Shown here: in pieces, positions 32,076 to 40,870 of the stretch | How the letters are laid out: each line of letters opens with the position of its first letter | How positions within the stretch are numbered: position 1 is the stretch's first letter | Assembly: GCA_964573995.1 (NCBI GenBank) | Contig: CAZNLH010000002.1 | Coordinates: forward strand, 98,900-162,899 | Direction of reading: 5' to 3' | DNA from: CAZNLH01 sp964573995 | GTDB lineage: Bacteria; Gemmatimonadota; CAZMKB01; CAZNLH01 | Length of the DNA stretch: 64,000 nucleotides | Translations under genes and position numbers: made by a program | The notes under the pieces: generated by a model | Told to the model about the DNA's origin: nothing | What the model saw: the letters and a program-made list of their open reading frames with translations, nothing else | Databases searched by the model: none

Positions 32076-33879
32076 ACGCCGCACTAATCAGGGCGAGGTG
32101 GGTGAAGCCCTGAGGAAAGTTTCCCAGGGCCTCGCCGCTCAGCCCTATTTCTTCAGCATATAGGCCGAGGTGATTGGCGTGCCCGAGCATCTGTTCAAAG
32201 ATCAGCCGGGCATCTTCGAGTCGTTTTCTGTCTTTACGGCCGGCCCGGGTCATCGCCTCGACCAGCCAGAAGGTGCATATGTTGAATGTCCCCTCTGTTC
32301 CGGGAAGCCCATCGGATGATTCTTCCACGTTATATCGGTATACCAGGCTGTTGGAAACGAGACCTCCGGCATTGGGTGGGCGGCTTATGGCGTCGAGTGT
32401 CTTGAGCATCCTGGGATCAGTTGGAGACAGGAAAAAGATAAGGGGCATTATGAGGCTGGATGCATCCAGGACATCGCTTCCGAAGGACTGTACGAACGCC
32501 TCCACGTCCGGATTCCATCCCTTCTCCTGGATTGCCGTGTAGATCTGATCCCTCACATCGCGCCACCTGGCGTGGTCCGACGGGAAGGATCGCTTGTCCG
32601 CAAGGCGCATACCCCGGTCCAGCGCCACCCAGCACATCAGTTTGGAGAAGATGAAGTGATCCCTCCCTCCCCTTACCTCCCAGATACCCTCATCCTTCTC
32701 CCGCCAGTTGTCACAGACCCAGTTGAGTAATCTCCTGAGGTGACTCCAGAGTTCATACGAGATAGGATGGCTGTACTTGTTGGAGAGGTAGACTGAGTCC
32801 ATCAGTTCCCCGTAGATATCGAGCTGTAACTGGCGGTATGCCCCGTTCCCTATTCGGACCGGGCGTGATCCCCGGTAGCCGTCGAGGTGATCCAGGGTCT
32901 CTTCGTTCAAAGTGTGGCGCCCATCGATACCGTACATGATCTGTAGGGAATTATCGGGGTTGAGTTCGTGGCAACGTCTATCGAGCCAGTTCATGAAATT
33001 CGCTGCCTCTTCGGTGAATCCGATGCGGAGGAGCGCATATATGGTAAAGGCGGAGTCGCGAATCCAGGTGTACCTGTAATCCCAATTCCTGGCGCCACCT
33101 ATTCTCTCGGGCAGGCTGCACGTGGGGGCCGCTACGATGGCGCCGGTTGGTTCGTACGAGAGGAGTTTCAAGACCAGCGCCGAACGCTGGACGATCTCCC
33201 GCCACCTTCCGGTATACGTGCAACTTGAGAGCCACCTGCGCCAGAAGTCGACGGTACGTGAGAACAGTTCCTCTTCTTCCGGCCAACTCAGCGACCTTGG
33301 ATTGTCCCGCTCTTTGCGGAGTTCTTCCAGGCAAAATACAGTCGTTTGTCCCTCCGACAGCGTGAATTCCGCGACAGCGGCGCTGTCTTCACGTTCGAGC
33401 GGCACTTCAGCGGCAAGCCCGAGGTGAAGCCCGGCGGAGTGAAATCTGGCACTGGTGCCGTCGATTGCAACGTCGTGCTGATCGCGTGCATAGTTGAACG
33501 CGGGACGGCACTCCATCCGGTAGCACAGGGCTCCCCTGATCACGTGTACTCTTCTGATGAGCGTTGGAGGATTGCTGTTGTGACAGAGTCCATTATGTAT
33601 CGGCATGTAGTCTATGATTTCAGCCACTCCGTCGGGTGAGAGGAAACGGGTCACGAGGATATTGGTCTCGGGCCAGTAAAACTGTTTTGTCTTGAACCGG
33701 GCGCTCGTTGGTGCGATCTTGAACCGGCCGCCGATGCCGTCGTCCAAGATGGCCCCGAATACGCTCGGAGAGTCGAATATGGGGAAGCAGAACCAGTCGA
33801 TGGACCCATCGAGCCCCACGAGTGCAACTGTGCGCATGTTCCCTATTATACCGTAGTTTTCAATCGGTTGATACGCCAA
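32041..33879 (-). CDS. GH15 glucoamylase/trehalase-like glycoside hydrolase
   Basis: The enzyme belongs to family GH15, which releases glucose from the non-reducing ends of alpha-glucans or splits trehalose. The N-terminal beta-sandwich domain starts PIENYGIIGNMRTVALVGLDGSIDWFCFPIFDSPSVFG, a strong marker. The (alpha/alpha)6 barrel has RNWDYRYTWIRDSAFT, the proposed acid Glu in GIWEVRGG, and the base Glu in NICTFWLVEAMTRAG. There is no signal peptide, so it is probably cytoplasmic. The start is TTG at 33879 with AAGGAG seven bases upstream. With 612 residues it is full length. The GH57 branching enzyme elsewhere in the window suggests a glycogen or trehalose role. Confidence 0.9.
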   Translation of the reverse strand: MAYQPIENYGIIGNMRTVALVGLDGSIDWFCFPIFDSPSVFGAILDDGIGGRFKIAPTSARFKTKQFYWPETNILVTRFLSPDGVAEIIDYMPIHNGLCHNSNPPTLIRRVHVIRGALCYRMECRPAFNYARDQHDVAIDGTSARFHSAGLHLGLAAEVPLEREDSAAVAEFTLSEGQTTVFCLEELRKERDNPRSLSWPEEEELFSRTVDFWRRWLSSCTYTGRWREIVQRSALVLKLLSYEPTGAIVAAPTCSLPERIGGARNWDYRYTWIRDSAFTIYALLRIGFTEEAANFMNWLDRRCHELNPDNSLQIMYGIDGRHTLNEETLDHLDGYRGSRPVRIGNGAYRQLQLDIYGELMDSVYLSNKYSHPISYELWSHLRRLLNWVCDNWREKDEGIWEVRGGRDHFIFSKLMCWVALDRGMRLADKRSFPSDHARWRDVRDQIYTAIQEKGWNPDVEAFVQSFGSDVLDASSLIMPLIFFLSPTDPRMLKTLDAISRPPNAGGLVSNSLVYRYNVEESSDGLPGTEGTFNICTFWLVEAMTRAGRKDRKRLEDARLIFEQMLGHANHLGLYAEEIGLSGEALGNFPQGFTHLALISAAFNLDRALGSVR

Positions 33880-33933
33880 CCTGAAACTCCTTGTCGGTGG
33901 ATGTCAATTCCTTGCCGCCGCGACGGCCTTTCC

Positions 33934-33945
33934 AGGATTAATCCT
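33934..33945. promoter_or_regulatory. Perfect 12-base palindrome, possible operator
   Basis: AGGATTAATCCT reads the same on both strands. It lies in the divergent gap between the GH15 gene and the phosphoribosyltransferase gene. A second, imperfect inverted repeat CTTAC/GTAAG (about 33950-33967) follows, then TATAAT at 33975-33980 for rightward transcription. Confidence 0.35.
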
Positions 33946-34111
33946 TCCTCTTACGAATGACTTGTAAGCATGATTATAATGAGAGAGTGGAAGAAGTCAA
34001 TGGAACCGTGGTAACTGCGGAAATGAATGCCTTTCTTGCTTCTGAAGGGTCCTTTGCTTAGATTTCACAACTTGGACTTAGCGCAACGATGGAACTCATG
34101 AGGAGGCTATC

Positions 34112-34552
34112 ATGACGAATACGATACAGGTGGGTTGGGAAGAGGTCGAGGGGTATTGCAGGCAACTGGCCAAGCAGATCCAGGGAGATATTCGCGGCAA
34201 GCCCAATACCCTTGTAGCAGTCAGCCGGGGGGGAATTGTTCCGGCGACATTGATGAGTTATGAACTCGGGATGTCGGATATCGAGGTGATCCATCCGATG
34301 CTATCACAGGACCGGCTGGAGAGCGATGTAAAATTCTTGCAGGGGCTTTATACCGATTTTTTCAACGTTCTCATCGTGGATGATATCCTCAAGACCGGCA
34401 TTACCATCGAGGCCGTGATGAAGTTTCCCCACTTCAATGGGGTTCGCGTCGCCTGCTTTCACGTCATGAAGGGCCTGAGGGCGGACTTGAGGCCCGATTA
34501 TTTCATCGACGAAGTGGATCAGGAAGTCATCTATCCATGGCGAAAGCCGTGA
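34112..34552 (+). CDS. Phosphoribosyltransferase, xanthine-guanine type
   Basis: The 146-residue protein is a type I phosphoribosyltransferase. The PRPP-binding motif is VLIVDDILKTGIT (about residues 88-100), and LVAVSRGGIVPATLMSYELGM matches the N-terminal part of Gpt-like xanthine or guanine transferases. The C terminus DYFIDEVDQEVIYPWRKP is the family's usual ending. It would salvage a purine base in the cytoplasm; the exact base is inferred. GAGGAGG lies before the ATG. It stands alone, with gaps of over 200 bases on both sides. Confidence 0.85.
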   Translation: MTNTIQVGWEEVEGYCRQLAKQIQGDIRGKPNTLVAVSRGGIVPATLMSYELGMSDIEVIHPMLSQDRLESDVKFLQGLYTDFFNVLIVDDILKTGITIEAVMKFPHFNGVRVACFHVMKGLRADLRPDYFIDEVDQEVIYPWRKP

Positions 34553-34613
34553 TAAGTTCAGGTCCGATGGGACGTGTCAATTCTGCGATGAAGAAGCGGG
34601 GGAGACAGTCTAA

Positions 34614-34643
34614 AGAGCCGCTGCACCGGGGTGTGGTGGCTCT
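34614..34643 (+). promoter_or_regulatory. Long hairpin in the leader of the Omp85-type gene
   Basis: AGAGCCGCTGCACC pairs with GGTGTGGTGGCTCT over 13-14 pairs (three G-U) around a tight loop. No T run follows directly, so it is not a standard terminator. It may be a weak terminator for the phosphoribosyltransferase gene or a leader element for the gene at 34786. Confidence 0.45.
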
Positions 34644-34785
34644 ATGATTCAGCGATTCACCCTTCTTTTTCTACCCTATCCACAAGTGTCTCCTCCGGAC
34701 CGGTAACGGCTCAATCATACCGCATCGTTCATTCCACAGTGGTGGATACAGTGATCGGTAATATTCCGGGAGACATCAATAACAA

Positions 34786-35955
34786 ATGCATCTCCTTCCG
34801 TCGAAATCGCTTGTGATGGGCCGCCTGTCGGTCCTGGCGATTTGTCCTTTTTACCTCGTTGTTTTGATTGCCTCATCGCCTTCCGTCGCGGTCTCCAAGG
34901 CCTTGGAAGTTTCAATGGGCGGGCTCAAGGGGCTCACATTGGACAACTACAATAGAGTCGACGGCTTGCCGATCTCATACGGTCTTCATGGTCGAAGCAC
35001 CCGGTTCGATTTTGCACTCAGGGCGATCTATAGAATAGCAAGCGAACGGGTCGGCTGGAGGGGTGAATTGACCGCACGTATTATGCAAGACGGGGACCTG
35101 CGCCTGGGTGTTGAAACCCACTCGTTCTCCGACACGAATGACAGGTGGAGGGTCGGTGACTTCGAAAATTCCCTCTCTTCCATCCTCTTCAAGGAGGACT
35201 TCCGCAATTACTTCCAGCGCCAGGGTGTCTCCTTCTTTCTAAGTGGGAGGTTGGAACCGGTCTTAAGGGGAGGCATGGAGTACAGGTACGATCGGTACTC
35301 TTCTCTATCCACCGTGGCTGATTTCAGCCTATTCGGGTGGGGCAAGACGTTCCGGCCCAATCCGGAGGTCAGTGAGGGGTGGATGGGGTCCGTCCGGTTC
35401 AATATGGAACTCGATTCGAGGAATGCCCGGGAGAACCCCACGACAGGCTGGTACCAATCACTCTCCTATGAGATCTCCGATCCAGCCTTGGGAGGAGACT
35501 TCGGGTTTCAGTATGCCGACATTACCGTTTACCGTTTCAACAGGATCGCCCCGGGCGGGAACCTGGACATGAAATTTCGTGCCGCTCTCGGATCGGGCGG
35601 CGCGCCCCCGCAACGGGGGATCCACATCTACGGGGTTGGTGGACTGAGGGGCTACCCGGACGATTTCACGCCCCATCGAAGCGCCTTTGTTGCCGGAATA
35701 GAGGCGAGATTCACCCTTGCGGGGCGTTTTAGGCACGTGCCACTATATCGCGACCGGGTCAAGGTACTCATCTTTGCCGACGCGGGCAAAGTACAGGACT
35801 CTGGATCCGGGCAGGATACCGGGCTTAAAGGCGACATCGGTCTCGGCATCGAGGGCTCAGGCCTGCTCTCGTACAGCGGCCTTTTCCTTGCACGGGGGCT
35901 GAATGGAGAAAATGCCTCCACGCGACTGATATTCCGGGTAAGGAGGGAGTTTTAA
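34786..35955 (+). CDS. Omp85/BamA-superfamily outer-membrane barrel without POTRA domains
   Basis: After a signal peptide (about residues 1-35) the protein consists of barrel-like beta strands only. The superfamily's lid-lock motif is clear as GVGGLRGYPDDFTP (about residues 284-297), preceded by the typical DSRNARENPTTGWYQSLSYEI strand pair. The last residue is Phe, the usual barrel C terminus. At 389 residues it has room for a 16-strand barrel but not for POTRA domains, unlike BamA or TamA. The start may instead be the ATG at 34816. It is followed without a gap by the FG-GAP gene. Confidence 0.8.
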   Translation: MHLLPSKSLVMGRLSVLAICPFYLVVLIASSPSVAVSKALEVSMGGLKGLTLDNYNRVDGLPISYGLHGRSTRFDFALRAIYRIASERVGWRGELTARIMQDGDLRLGVETHSFSDTNDRWRVGDFENSLSSILFKEDFRNYFQRQGVSFFLSGRLEPVLRGGMEYRYDRYSSLSTVADFSLFGWGKTFRPNPEVSEGWMGSVRFNMELDSRNARENPTTGWYQSLSYEISDPALGGDFGFQYADITVYRFNRIAPGGNLDMKFRAALGSGGAPPQRGIHIYGVGGLRGYPDDFTPHRSAFVAGIEARFTLAGRFRHVPLYRDRVKVLIFADAGKVQDSGSGQDTGLKGDIGLGIEGSGLLSYSGLFLARGLNGENASTRLIFRVRREF

Positions 35956-37488
35956 ATGCGTGACCGCAGGCAGAAGAGCAGGGGTGGATCGCGTCCCTTT
36001 CGATTGGGGATATATCTATTGCTGCTGTTTGTCATGGGCGCATCCCGATTGCCTGGAGAGATTTCTTTCATGCCGGTTCAGGAACTGAAGGTGAAGGACC
36101 GGATTGACGATATCAGGACCTTCGACCTTGACGGTGACGGCCGGGAGGAGATCATTGTGCTTGGTGAGTCGGTTGAATCGAACAAGTCGGAGTGGTTCGT
36201 TTCGATCTTCTTTGAAGGAAATGGGGGTACCTTCCAGGGTCTCCCGGACAAGGTAATCGAGTGTGATTCTACAGTCTCCTTGCTCAGCACAGGCTTGATT
36301 CCTGGTTCACGGGAGGGAGTCATATCCTACCTCGCTCCGGCTGGTCTGGGATACCTCTACCCCGAGAGGAAGGGCGCAGGTGCTGCAGTAGACGGCGAGG
36401 TTGAAATCACGAGCCCCGTCTTGACATCTCATAGGGGAAAGCCGGTGTTTTTCGACTTCATGAGGGACTGGAACGGGGACGGCTGGGATGAGGTCCTCGT
36501 GCCCGATTATTCCGGCTTCTCCATGATTATGCCCGGCAGGGACGGTTCTGTGAGTAGAAGGGCGCATATAGACGCTCCACCCGCCCTCAAGGCCTCCGGG
36601 GTACCAGGTCACGGCATGAGGTTTACCAGGGAAGGGGGCGAGCGGCTGGTGGCCCGGTACATGTTTCCGTGGGTGAAGCCGGGTGATTACGATGGGGATG
36701 GGAGACCGGATTTGTTCATATTGGACGATGAAAGGATCCTGCTGGCCTCGCAATTAAGCGATGGATCGTATTCCGACCCGGTGCCGATAAGAAACTTCGT
36801 GAGACTGCAGGATTCGGGGAAGGGAGACAAATGGGTCGAGCATATGCTGACGGATATTAACGGTGACGGGTTGATGGATCTCTCGAACGTCCTCTGGAAG
36901 GGGACGGGCCTGTCGGGGACCGAGGTAGAGGCCCGGCTCTTCATCGGACGGAGGAGCGGCGGCTTTCGAGACGACCCGGATCAGGTGATAAAGGTGGCAG
37001 ATGCACTGCCCGATCTCCTTTTCTTCAAGGACCTGGATGGTGACGGAAAAGAGGAATTGGTCATCCCGACTATGAAACTCGGTATCATGTCGTTCGTCCG
37101 AATTCTCACAAGTGGGGTATTAAAGATAAAGGTTCTCATCTTCGACGATGATCCGAACGGAGTGTTGGAAGCAGAGCCGAGATTCGTGCATCCGCTGACT
37201 GCGCATTTCGATTTTTCCGGCACGAATCACATAGCGTCGGGTCTCGACGATTTCAACGGAGATGGGAAGATGGACCTTGTCTTCGGGACCAAGAAGGATG
37301 AGATATCGGTATTCAGGGGATACGGGGGGAGGGGGAACAGGATGTTCGGCAGGGAACCGGTCAGGGTAATCCATGGAGACGCCACGGATGCACTCATCAC
37401 GAGCGACCTCGATGGAGATGGAAAGGGCGATATCATTCTTTATCACCCCCGATCCGGGTCCATTCTGGTCTATTTCTCCGCGTCATGA
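35956..37488 (+). CDS. Secreted FG-GAP/VCBS repeat protein
   Basis: An uncleaved or cleaved signal (about residues 18-36) precedes seven repeats carrying the calcium-binding-like motif D-x-[DN]-G-D-G. They fall near residues 56, 170, 243, 299, 358, 431 and 484. Such repeats build an integrin-like beta propeller outside the cytoplasm. No enzymatic domain is visible. The ATG begins directly after the stop of the Omp85-type gene, and a membrane-anchored protein follows 84 bases downstream. The three may form a surface assembly, but this is inferred from position only. Confidence 0.85.
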   Translation: MRDRRQKSRGGSRPFRLGIYLLLLFVMGASRLPGEISFMPVQELKVKDRIDDIRTFDLDGDGREEIIVLGESVESNKSEWFVSIFFEGNGGTFQGLPDKVIECDSTVSLLSTGLIPGSREGVISYLAPAGLGYLYPERKGAGAAVDGEVEITSPVLTSHRGKPVFFDFMRDWNGDGWDEVLVPDYSGFSMIMPGRDGSVSRRAHIDAPPALKASGVPGHGMRFTREGGERLVARYMFPWVKPGDYDGDGRPDLFILDDERILLASQLSDGSYSDPVPIRNFVRLQDSGKGDKWVEHMLTDINGDGLMDLSNVLWKGTGLSGTEVEARLFIGRRSGGFRDDPDQVIKVADALPDLLFFKDLDGDGKEELVIPTMKLGIMSFVRILTSGVLKIKVLIFDDDPNGVLEAEPRFVHPLTAHFDFSGTNHIASGLDDFNGDGKMDLVFGTKKDEISVFRGYGGRGNRMFGREPVRVIHGDATDALITSDLDGDGKGDIILYHPRSGSILVYFSAS

Positions 37489-37572
37489 TCTGCCGCGCAA
37501 ATTCAAGGGGGTGGACTTCGGGGGGAAGACTGCAAGCATGGAACCATTCGTCACCTGAGGAGTTTTCGACCC

Positions 37573-38301
37573 TTGGCCATATTCGAATCCAGAGGTTACC
37601 GTGGGTTCTTTTTTGTCTCCCTGATCCTGTCCACTGCCATCCACCTTGTTTTTATAAGATTTTTTCAATTGGAAGTCGGCCCGGCCAGGGTCATTGGCCG
37701 CAATTCAATACTCATACTGGGGGACTTCAATTTCACTCCTCCGGGCAGGGGGCCTGGGAGCAAAATACATGGCATGGAGATGGTCAAACTGTCCGAGAAG
37801 GGGGAGCCGATTGCCAGGTCCCCAGAGGCGGTGGAAACGGTGCCGGAGAGAGTGCCGCCCGCGCAGGGACGAGAGGTGGAGGCAAGAGGGATGGGACAGA
37901 TGCATCTCAACCCCTTCGAGCCCGATTCCCTCGACCTTCTCTTCGCATTCCCATCTCTGTGGCCGTATGGACGAACGGGGAGTGGGTCGAGGCGTCTCTT
38001 CGGCCTGCAGAGGGCACTGCAGGCACTCCGCCGGGAGTCCGAGGGGAGTAGTAGTAAAAAGGGGTTGACCCTTGACACGAAATATGGTCCATTCGGGATA
38101 TCCTCGCGCGGTATCCTCCTCGGGCCGCTGACCGTCCCGTTACCCCTGGCCCCTTATTCATCGGATGAGGCGAGGAGAGAAGCGGAGTCTCATGAAGAGA
38201 TCAGGGCTCAGGGACTTGCGGAGTATCTCGAGGACCCTGATTTAGGGCGGCAGCGCGATCGAGTGTTAGAATGGAAGCGGCGTCGAGAGGGTGACAAATG
38301 A
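37573..38301 (+). CDS. Membrane-anchored protein of unknown function
   Basis: The protein has one N-terminal membrane segment (FFFVSLILSTAIHLVFIRFF, about residues 12-31) and then a soluble domain that should lie in the periplasm. The middle part is rich in Pro, Glu and Arg, with a linker-like character (EAVETVPERVPPAQGREVEARG). The end is charged and helical. The topology resembles TonB-like transducers, but no TonB C-terminal domain is recognisable. Only a TTG start (37573) is available, with GAGGAG about ten bases upstream. It follows the Omp85 and FG-GAP genes and precedes kdsB. Confidence 0.6.
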   Translation: MAIFESRGYRGFFFVSLILSTAIHLVFIRFFQLEVGPARVIGRNSILILGDFNFTPPGRGPGSKIHGMEMVKLSEKGEPIARSPEAVETVPERVPPAQGREVEARGMGQMHLNPFEPDSLDLLFAFPSLWPYGRTGSGSRRLFGLQRALQALRRESEGSSSKKGLTLDTKYGPFGISSRGILLGPLTVPLPLAPYSSDEARREAESHEEIRAQGLAEYLEDPDLGRQRDRVLEWKRRREGDK

Positions 38302-38385
38302 GTCGAAATGATCGATGTCGTGAGGCGAGTCTTCAACCTGACTTTGGGGATTTTCACGGCACAGTAGGAAGGGAGTAATTGAATA

Positions 38386-39132
38386 ATGGCCGCAATCAGG
38401 TCTCTCGGGGTGATACCTGCGCGGTATTCTTCATCCCGGTTTCCAGGCAAGCCCATCGCCATGATCGATGGTGTCCCGATGATCAGGCATGTCTACGAGA
38501 ACGCCCGCCGGTCTTGCAGCGTCGATCGCCTGATAGTAGCCACCGACGATGAACGGATCGCTGCCGTGGTCGAGGCCTTCGGAGGTGAAGTGCAAATGAC
38601 GAGCAGAGATTGTCCGACCGGGATGGACCGGTGCGCGGAGGTCTCCAGGGTGCTGGAATCCGATATAGTCCTGGATATTCAAGGGGATGAGCCGCTCCTG
38701 GAACCTGAGGTACTGGATCGGTTAGTCGAATCCCTTGATGAGGCGCCGTGGGCGGATATCTCTACCCCCGTGAGGGCCTGCCGCTCTGACGAAGAGTACC
38801 ATGATCCTGATTGTGTGAAGGCAGTGGCCGCTCCTGGTGGGAGGGTCCTCTACTTTTCAAGGAGCCCCGTTCCACATGGGATGGATGGACACCTTGAGGG
38901 TGTTTACATTCACGTCGGGATATATGCCTTCAGGAGGAGCGCCTTGTTGGAGTTGGTGGGAAGGGAGCGTGGCCGGTATGAAGTGGCGGAGTCGCTCGAA
39001 CAATTGAGGGCACTTGAGGTGGGAATGGCGGTACGGATGGTATCGGTCAAGGGGACCGAAGCGGCAGTTGACCGGCCAAAGGATATCGAGCGTGTGGAGG
39101 AGATACTGAGACTCAGGAGAATGAAAAAGTAA
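38386..39132 (+). CDS. kdsB: 3-deoxy-manno-octulosonate cytidylyltransferase KdsB
   Basis: KdsB activates Kdo as CMP-Kdo using CTP, before transfer to lipid A. The N terminus carries GVIPARYSSSRFPGKP. The family motifs ATDDERI, MTSRDCPTGMDRCAEV, DIQGDEPLLEP and YFSRSPVPHGMDG follow in order, and HVGIYAFRR is near residue 180. Length (248) is normal. The next gene, pyrG, makes the CTP it uses, and kdsA and kdsD follow, so this is a Kdo pathway operon. Confidence 0.95.
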   Translation: MAAIRSLGVIPARYSSSRFPGKPIAMIDGVPMIRHVYENARRSCSVDRLIVATDDERIAAVVEAFGGEVQMTSRDCPTGMDRCAEVSRVLESDIVLDIQGDEPLLEPEVLDRLVESLDEAPWADISTPVRACRSDEEYHDPDCVKAVAAPGGRVLYFSRSPVPHGMDGHLEGVYIHVGIYAFRRSALLELVGRERGRYEVAESLEQLRALEVGMAVRMVSVKGTEAAVDRPKDIERVEEILRLRRMKK

Positions 39133-39166
39133 GGCTGGAAAAGAGGTGGTGAATATATTATTTTAC

Positions 39167-39185
39167 CGTGCAGGAAGCCTGCACG
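39167..39185. promoter_or_regulatory. Perfect inverted repeat in front of pyrG
   Basis: CGTGCAGG and CCTGCACG flank the loop AAG. It lies 45 bases before the pyrG ATG and just after the AT-rich stretch TATATTATTTTA, which could hold a -10 box. There is no T run after it, so it looks like an operator or a leader hairpin rather than a terminator. Confidence 0.45.
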
Positions 39186-39229
39186 AACTAGACTGACAAT
39201 CGAATCCACGTTGTGAGAGAGGCCGTTAG

Positions 39230-40870
39230 ATGAAATCGTCCGCCCGTGTAAAGTATATCTTCGTTACCGGAGGAGTCGTCTCTTCACTTGGCAAGGGGAT
39301 CGCCTCCGCATCCCTGGGGATGCTACTCAAGTCAAGGAAGTTGAAGGTGACCCTACAAAAGTTCGACCCATATCTCAACGTGGATCCCGGCACCCTCAGC
39401 CCTTTCCAGCACGGTGAAGTATTCGTGACGGATGACGGTGCCGAAACCGATCTCGACCTCGGGCACTACGAGCGCTTCATCGATGAATCGCTCAGCCAGG
39501 ACAACAACGTCACGGCAGGGAGGGTGTACCACTCGATCATCACGAAGGAGCGTGTTGGCGATTACCTGGGAGCGACGGTCCAGGTGGTCCCCCATGTAAC
39601 GGACGAAATCAAGTCTTTTGTCAAGAAGGTGGCGGGCAAAGACGATGTCGATGTGGTCATCACTGAAATAGGGGGGACAGTGGGGGATATAGAGAGCCTG
39701 CCTTTCCTGGAGGCACTGCGCCAGATCCGCCTCGAAATGGGTCCGACGAACGTCCTCTTCATGCACCTTACGTTGATCCCCTTTATAAAGGTGACGGAGG
39801 AATTGAAGACGAAACCGACACAACACAGCGTCCGCGAGTTGAGGTCGATCGGGATTCAGCCGGACGTTCTGCTTTGCAGGACTGAGTATCCACTGACAGA
39901 GGAGGTGAGGGAGAAGATCGGTTTGTTCTGCAATGTCCCACCGGAGATGGTTATTGAGGCCCGGGACACCGAATCCATTTACAAGGTCCCTCTCATGCTG
40001 CACAGGGAGGGGCTCGACCAGAAGGTCATCGACAATCTCAATATCGATGCACCCGAGCCGGACCTGGTGGAATGGGGAGAGATAGTCAATAAGATCGAGA
40101 ATCCGGAGAGGGAGGTTGAAATTTCAGTATGCGGAAAATATGTCGAATATCAAGACTCCTACAAATCGATAAAAGAGGCCTTTGTCCACGCAGGAACTGC
40201 CAACAATGTCCGGGTAAATGTAGATTGGGTGGACACCGAAAAGATCACCAGCGAAAACGCCCATCGTCACCTGTCTAAGTATGCCGGTATTCTTATACCG
40301 GGCGGGTTCGGACCCAGAGGTGTTGATGGGATGATAGAGGCGGTTCGGTACGCGAGGGAAAACAAGGTGCCGTTTTTCGGCATCTGTCTGGGACTACACT
40401 CGGCAGTGATCGAGTTCGCCAGGAATGTCTGCGGATTGAGCGATTCCCACAGTTCCGAGTTCGACAATCACACAAAGAACCACGTGATCGATCTCATGCC
40501 GGAACAGAATGGGGTCGTCAGTAAGGGGGGGACGATGAGACTCGGGTCATATCCGTGTCAACTGGCAGAGGGGACGCTGGCAAGGAGGATATACGGGGTG
40601 GAGATGATAGATGAGCGGCACAGGCATCGATACGAGGTGAACAATAAATACCTTGCTATATTCCAGGAGAAGGGGATCGTGCTGTCGGGAAGATCACCGG
40701 ACCGTACCCTTACGGAGATGATAGAACTCAAGGACCATCCCTGGTTCATAGCATGCCAGTTTCATCCCGAATTTAAATCGAGACCCACGAACCCCCACCC
40801 CCTCTTCAGGGATTTCGTCCGGGCGGCAATGGAGTATGAGGATGGTGCCAAGAGGGGCGCGAGGGGCTGA
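39230..40870 (+). CDS. pyrG: CTP synthase PyrG
   Basis: PyrG aminates UTP to CTP with glutamine and ATP. The N-terminal synthetase domain begins YIFVTGGVVSSLGKGIA and contains DPYLNVDPGTLSPFQHGEV. The C-terminal class I glutamine amidotransferase domain has the nucleophile Cys386 in FFGICLGLH and the His-Glu pair in CQFHPEFKSRP. The 546 residues are full length. It lies between kdsB and kdsA, whose pathway uses CTP. Its TGA overlaps the kdsA ATG by one base. Confidence 0.97.
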   Translation: MKSSARVKYIFVTGGVVSSLGKGIASASLGMLLKSRKLKVTLQKFDPYLNVDPGTLSPFQHGEVFVTDDGAETDLDLGHYERFIDESLSQDNNVTAGRVYHSIITKERVGDYLGATVQVVPHVTDEIKSFVKKVAGKDDVDVVITEIGGTVGDIESLPFLEALRQIRLEMGPTNVLFMHLTLIPFIKVTEELKTKPTQHSVRELRSIGIQPDVLLCRTEYPLTEEVREKIGLFCNVPPEMVIEARDTESIYKVPLMLHREGLDQKVIDNLNIDAPEPDLVEWGEIVNKIENPEREVEISVCGKYVEYQDSYKSIKEAFVHAGTANNVRVNVDWVDTEKITSENAHRHLSKYAGILIPGGFGPRGVDGMIEAVRYARENKVPFFGICLGLHSAVIEFARNVCGLSDSHSSEFDNHTKNHVIDLMPEQNGVVSKGGTMRLGSYPCQLAEGTLARRIYGVEMIDERHRHRYEVNNKYLAIFQEKGIVLSGRSPDRTLTEMIELKDHPWFIACQFHPEFKSRPTNPHPLFRDFVRAAMEYEDGAKRGARG

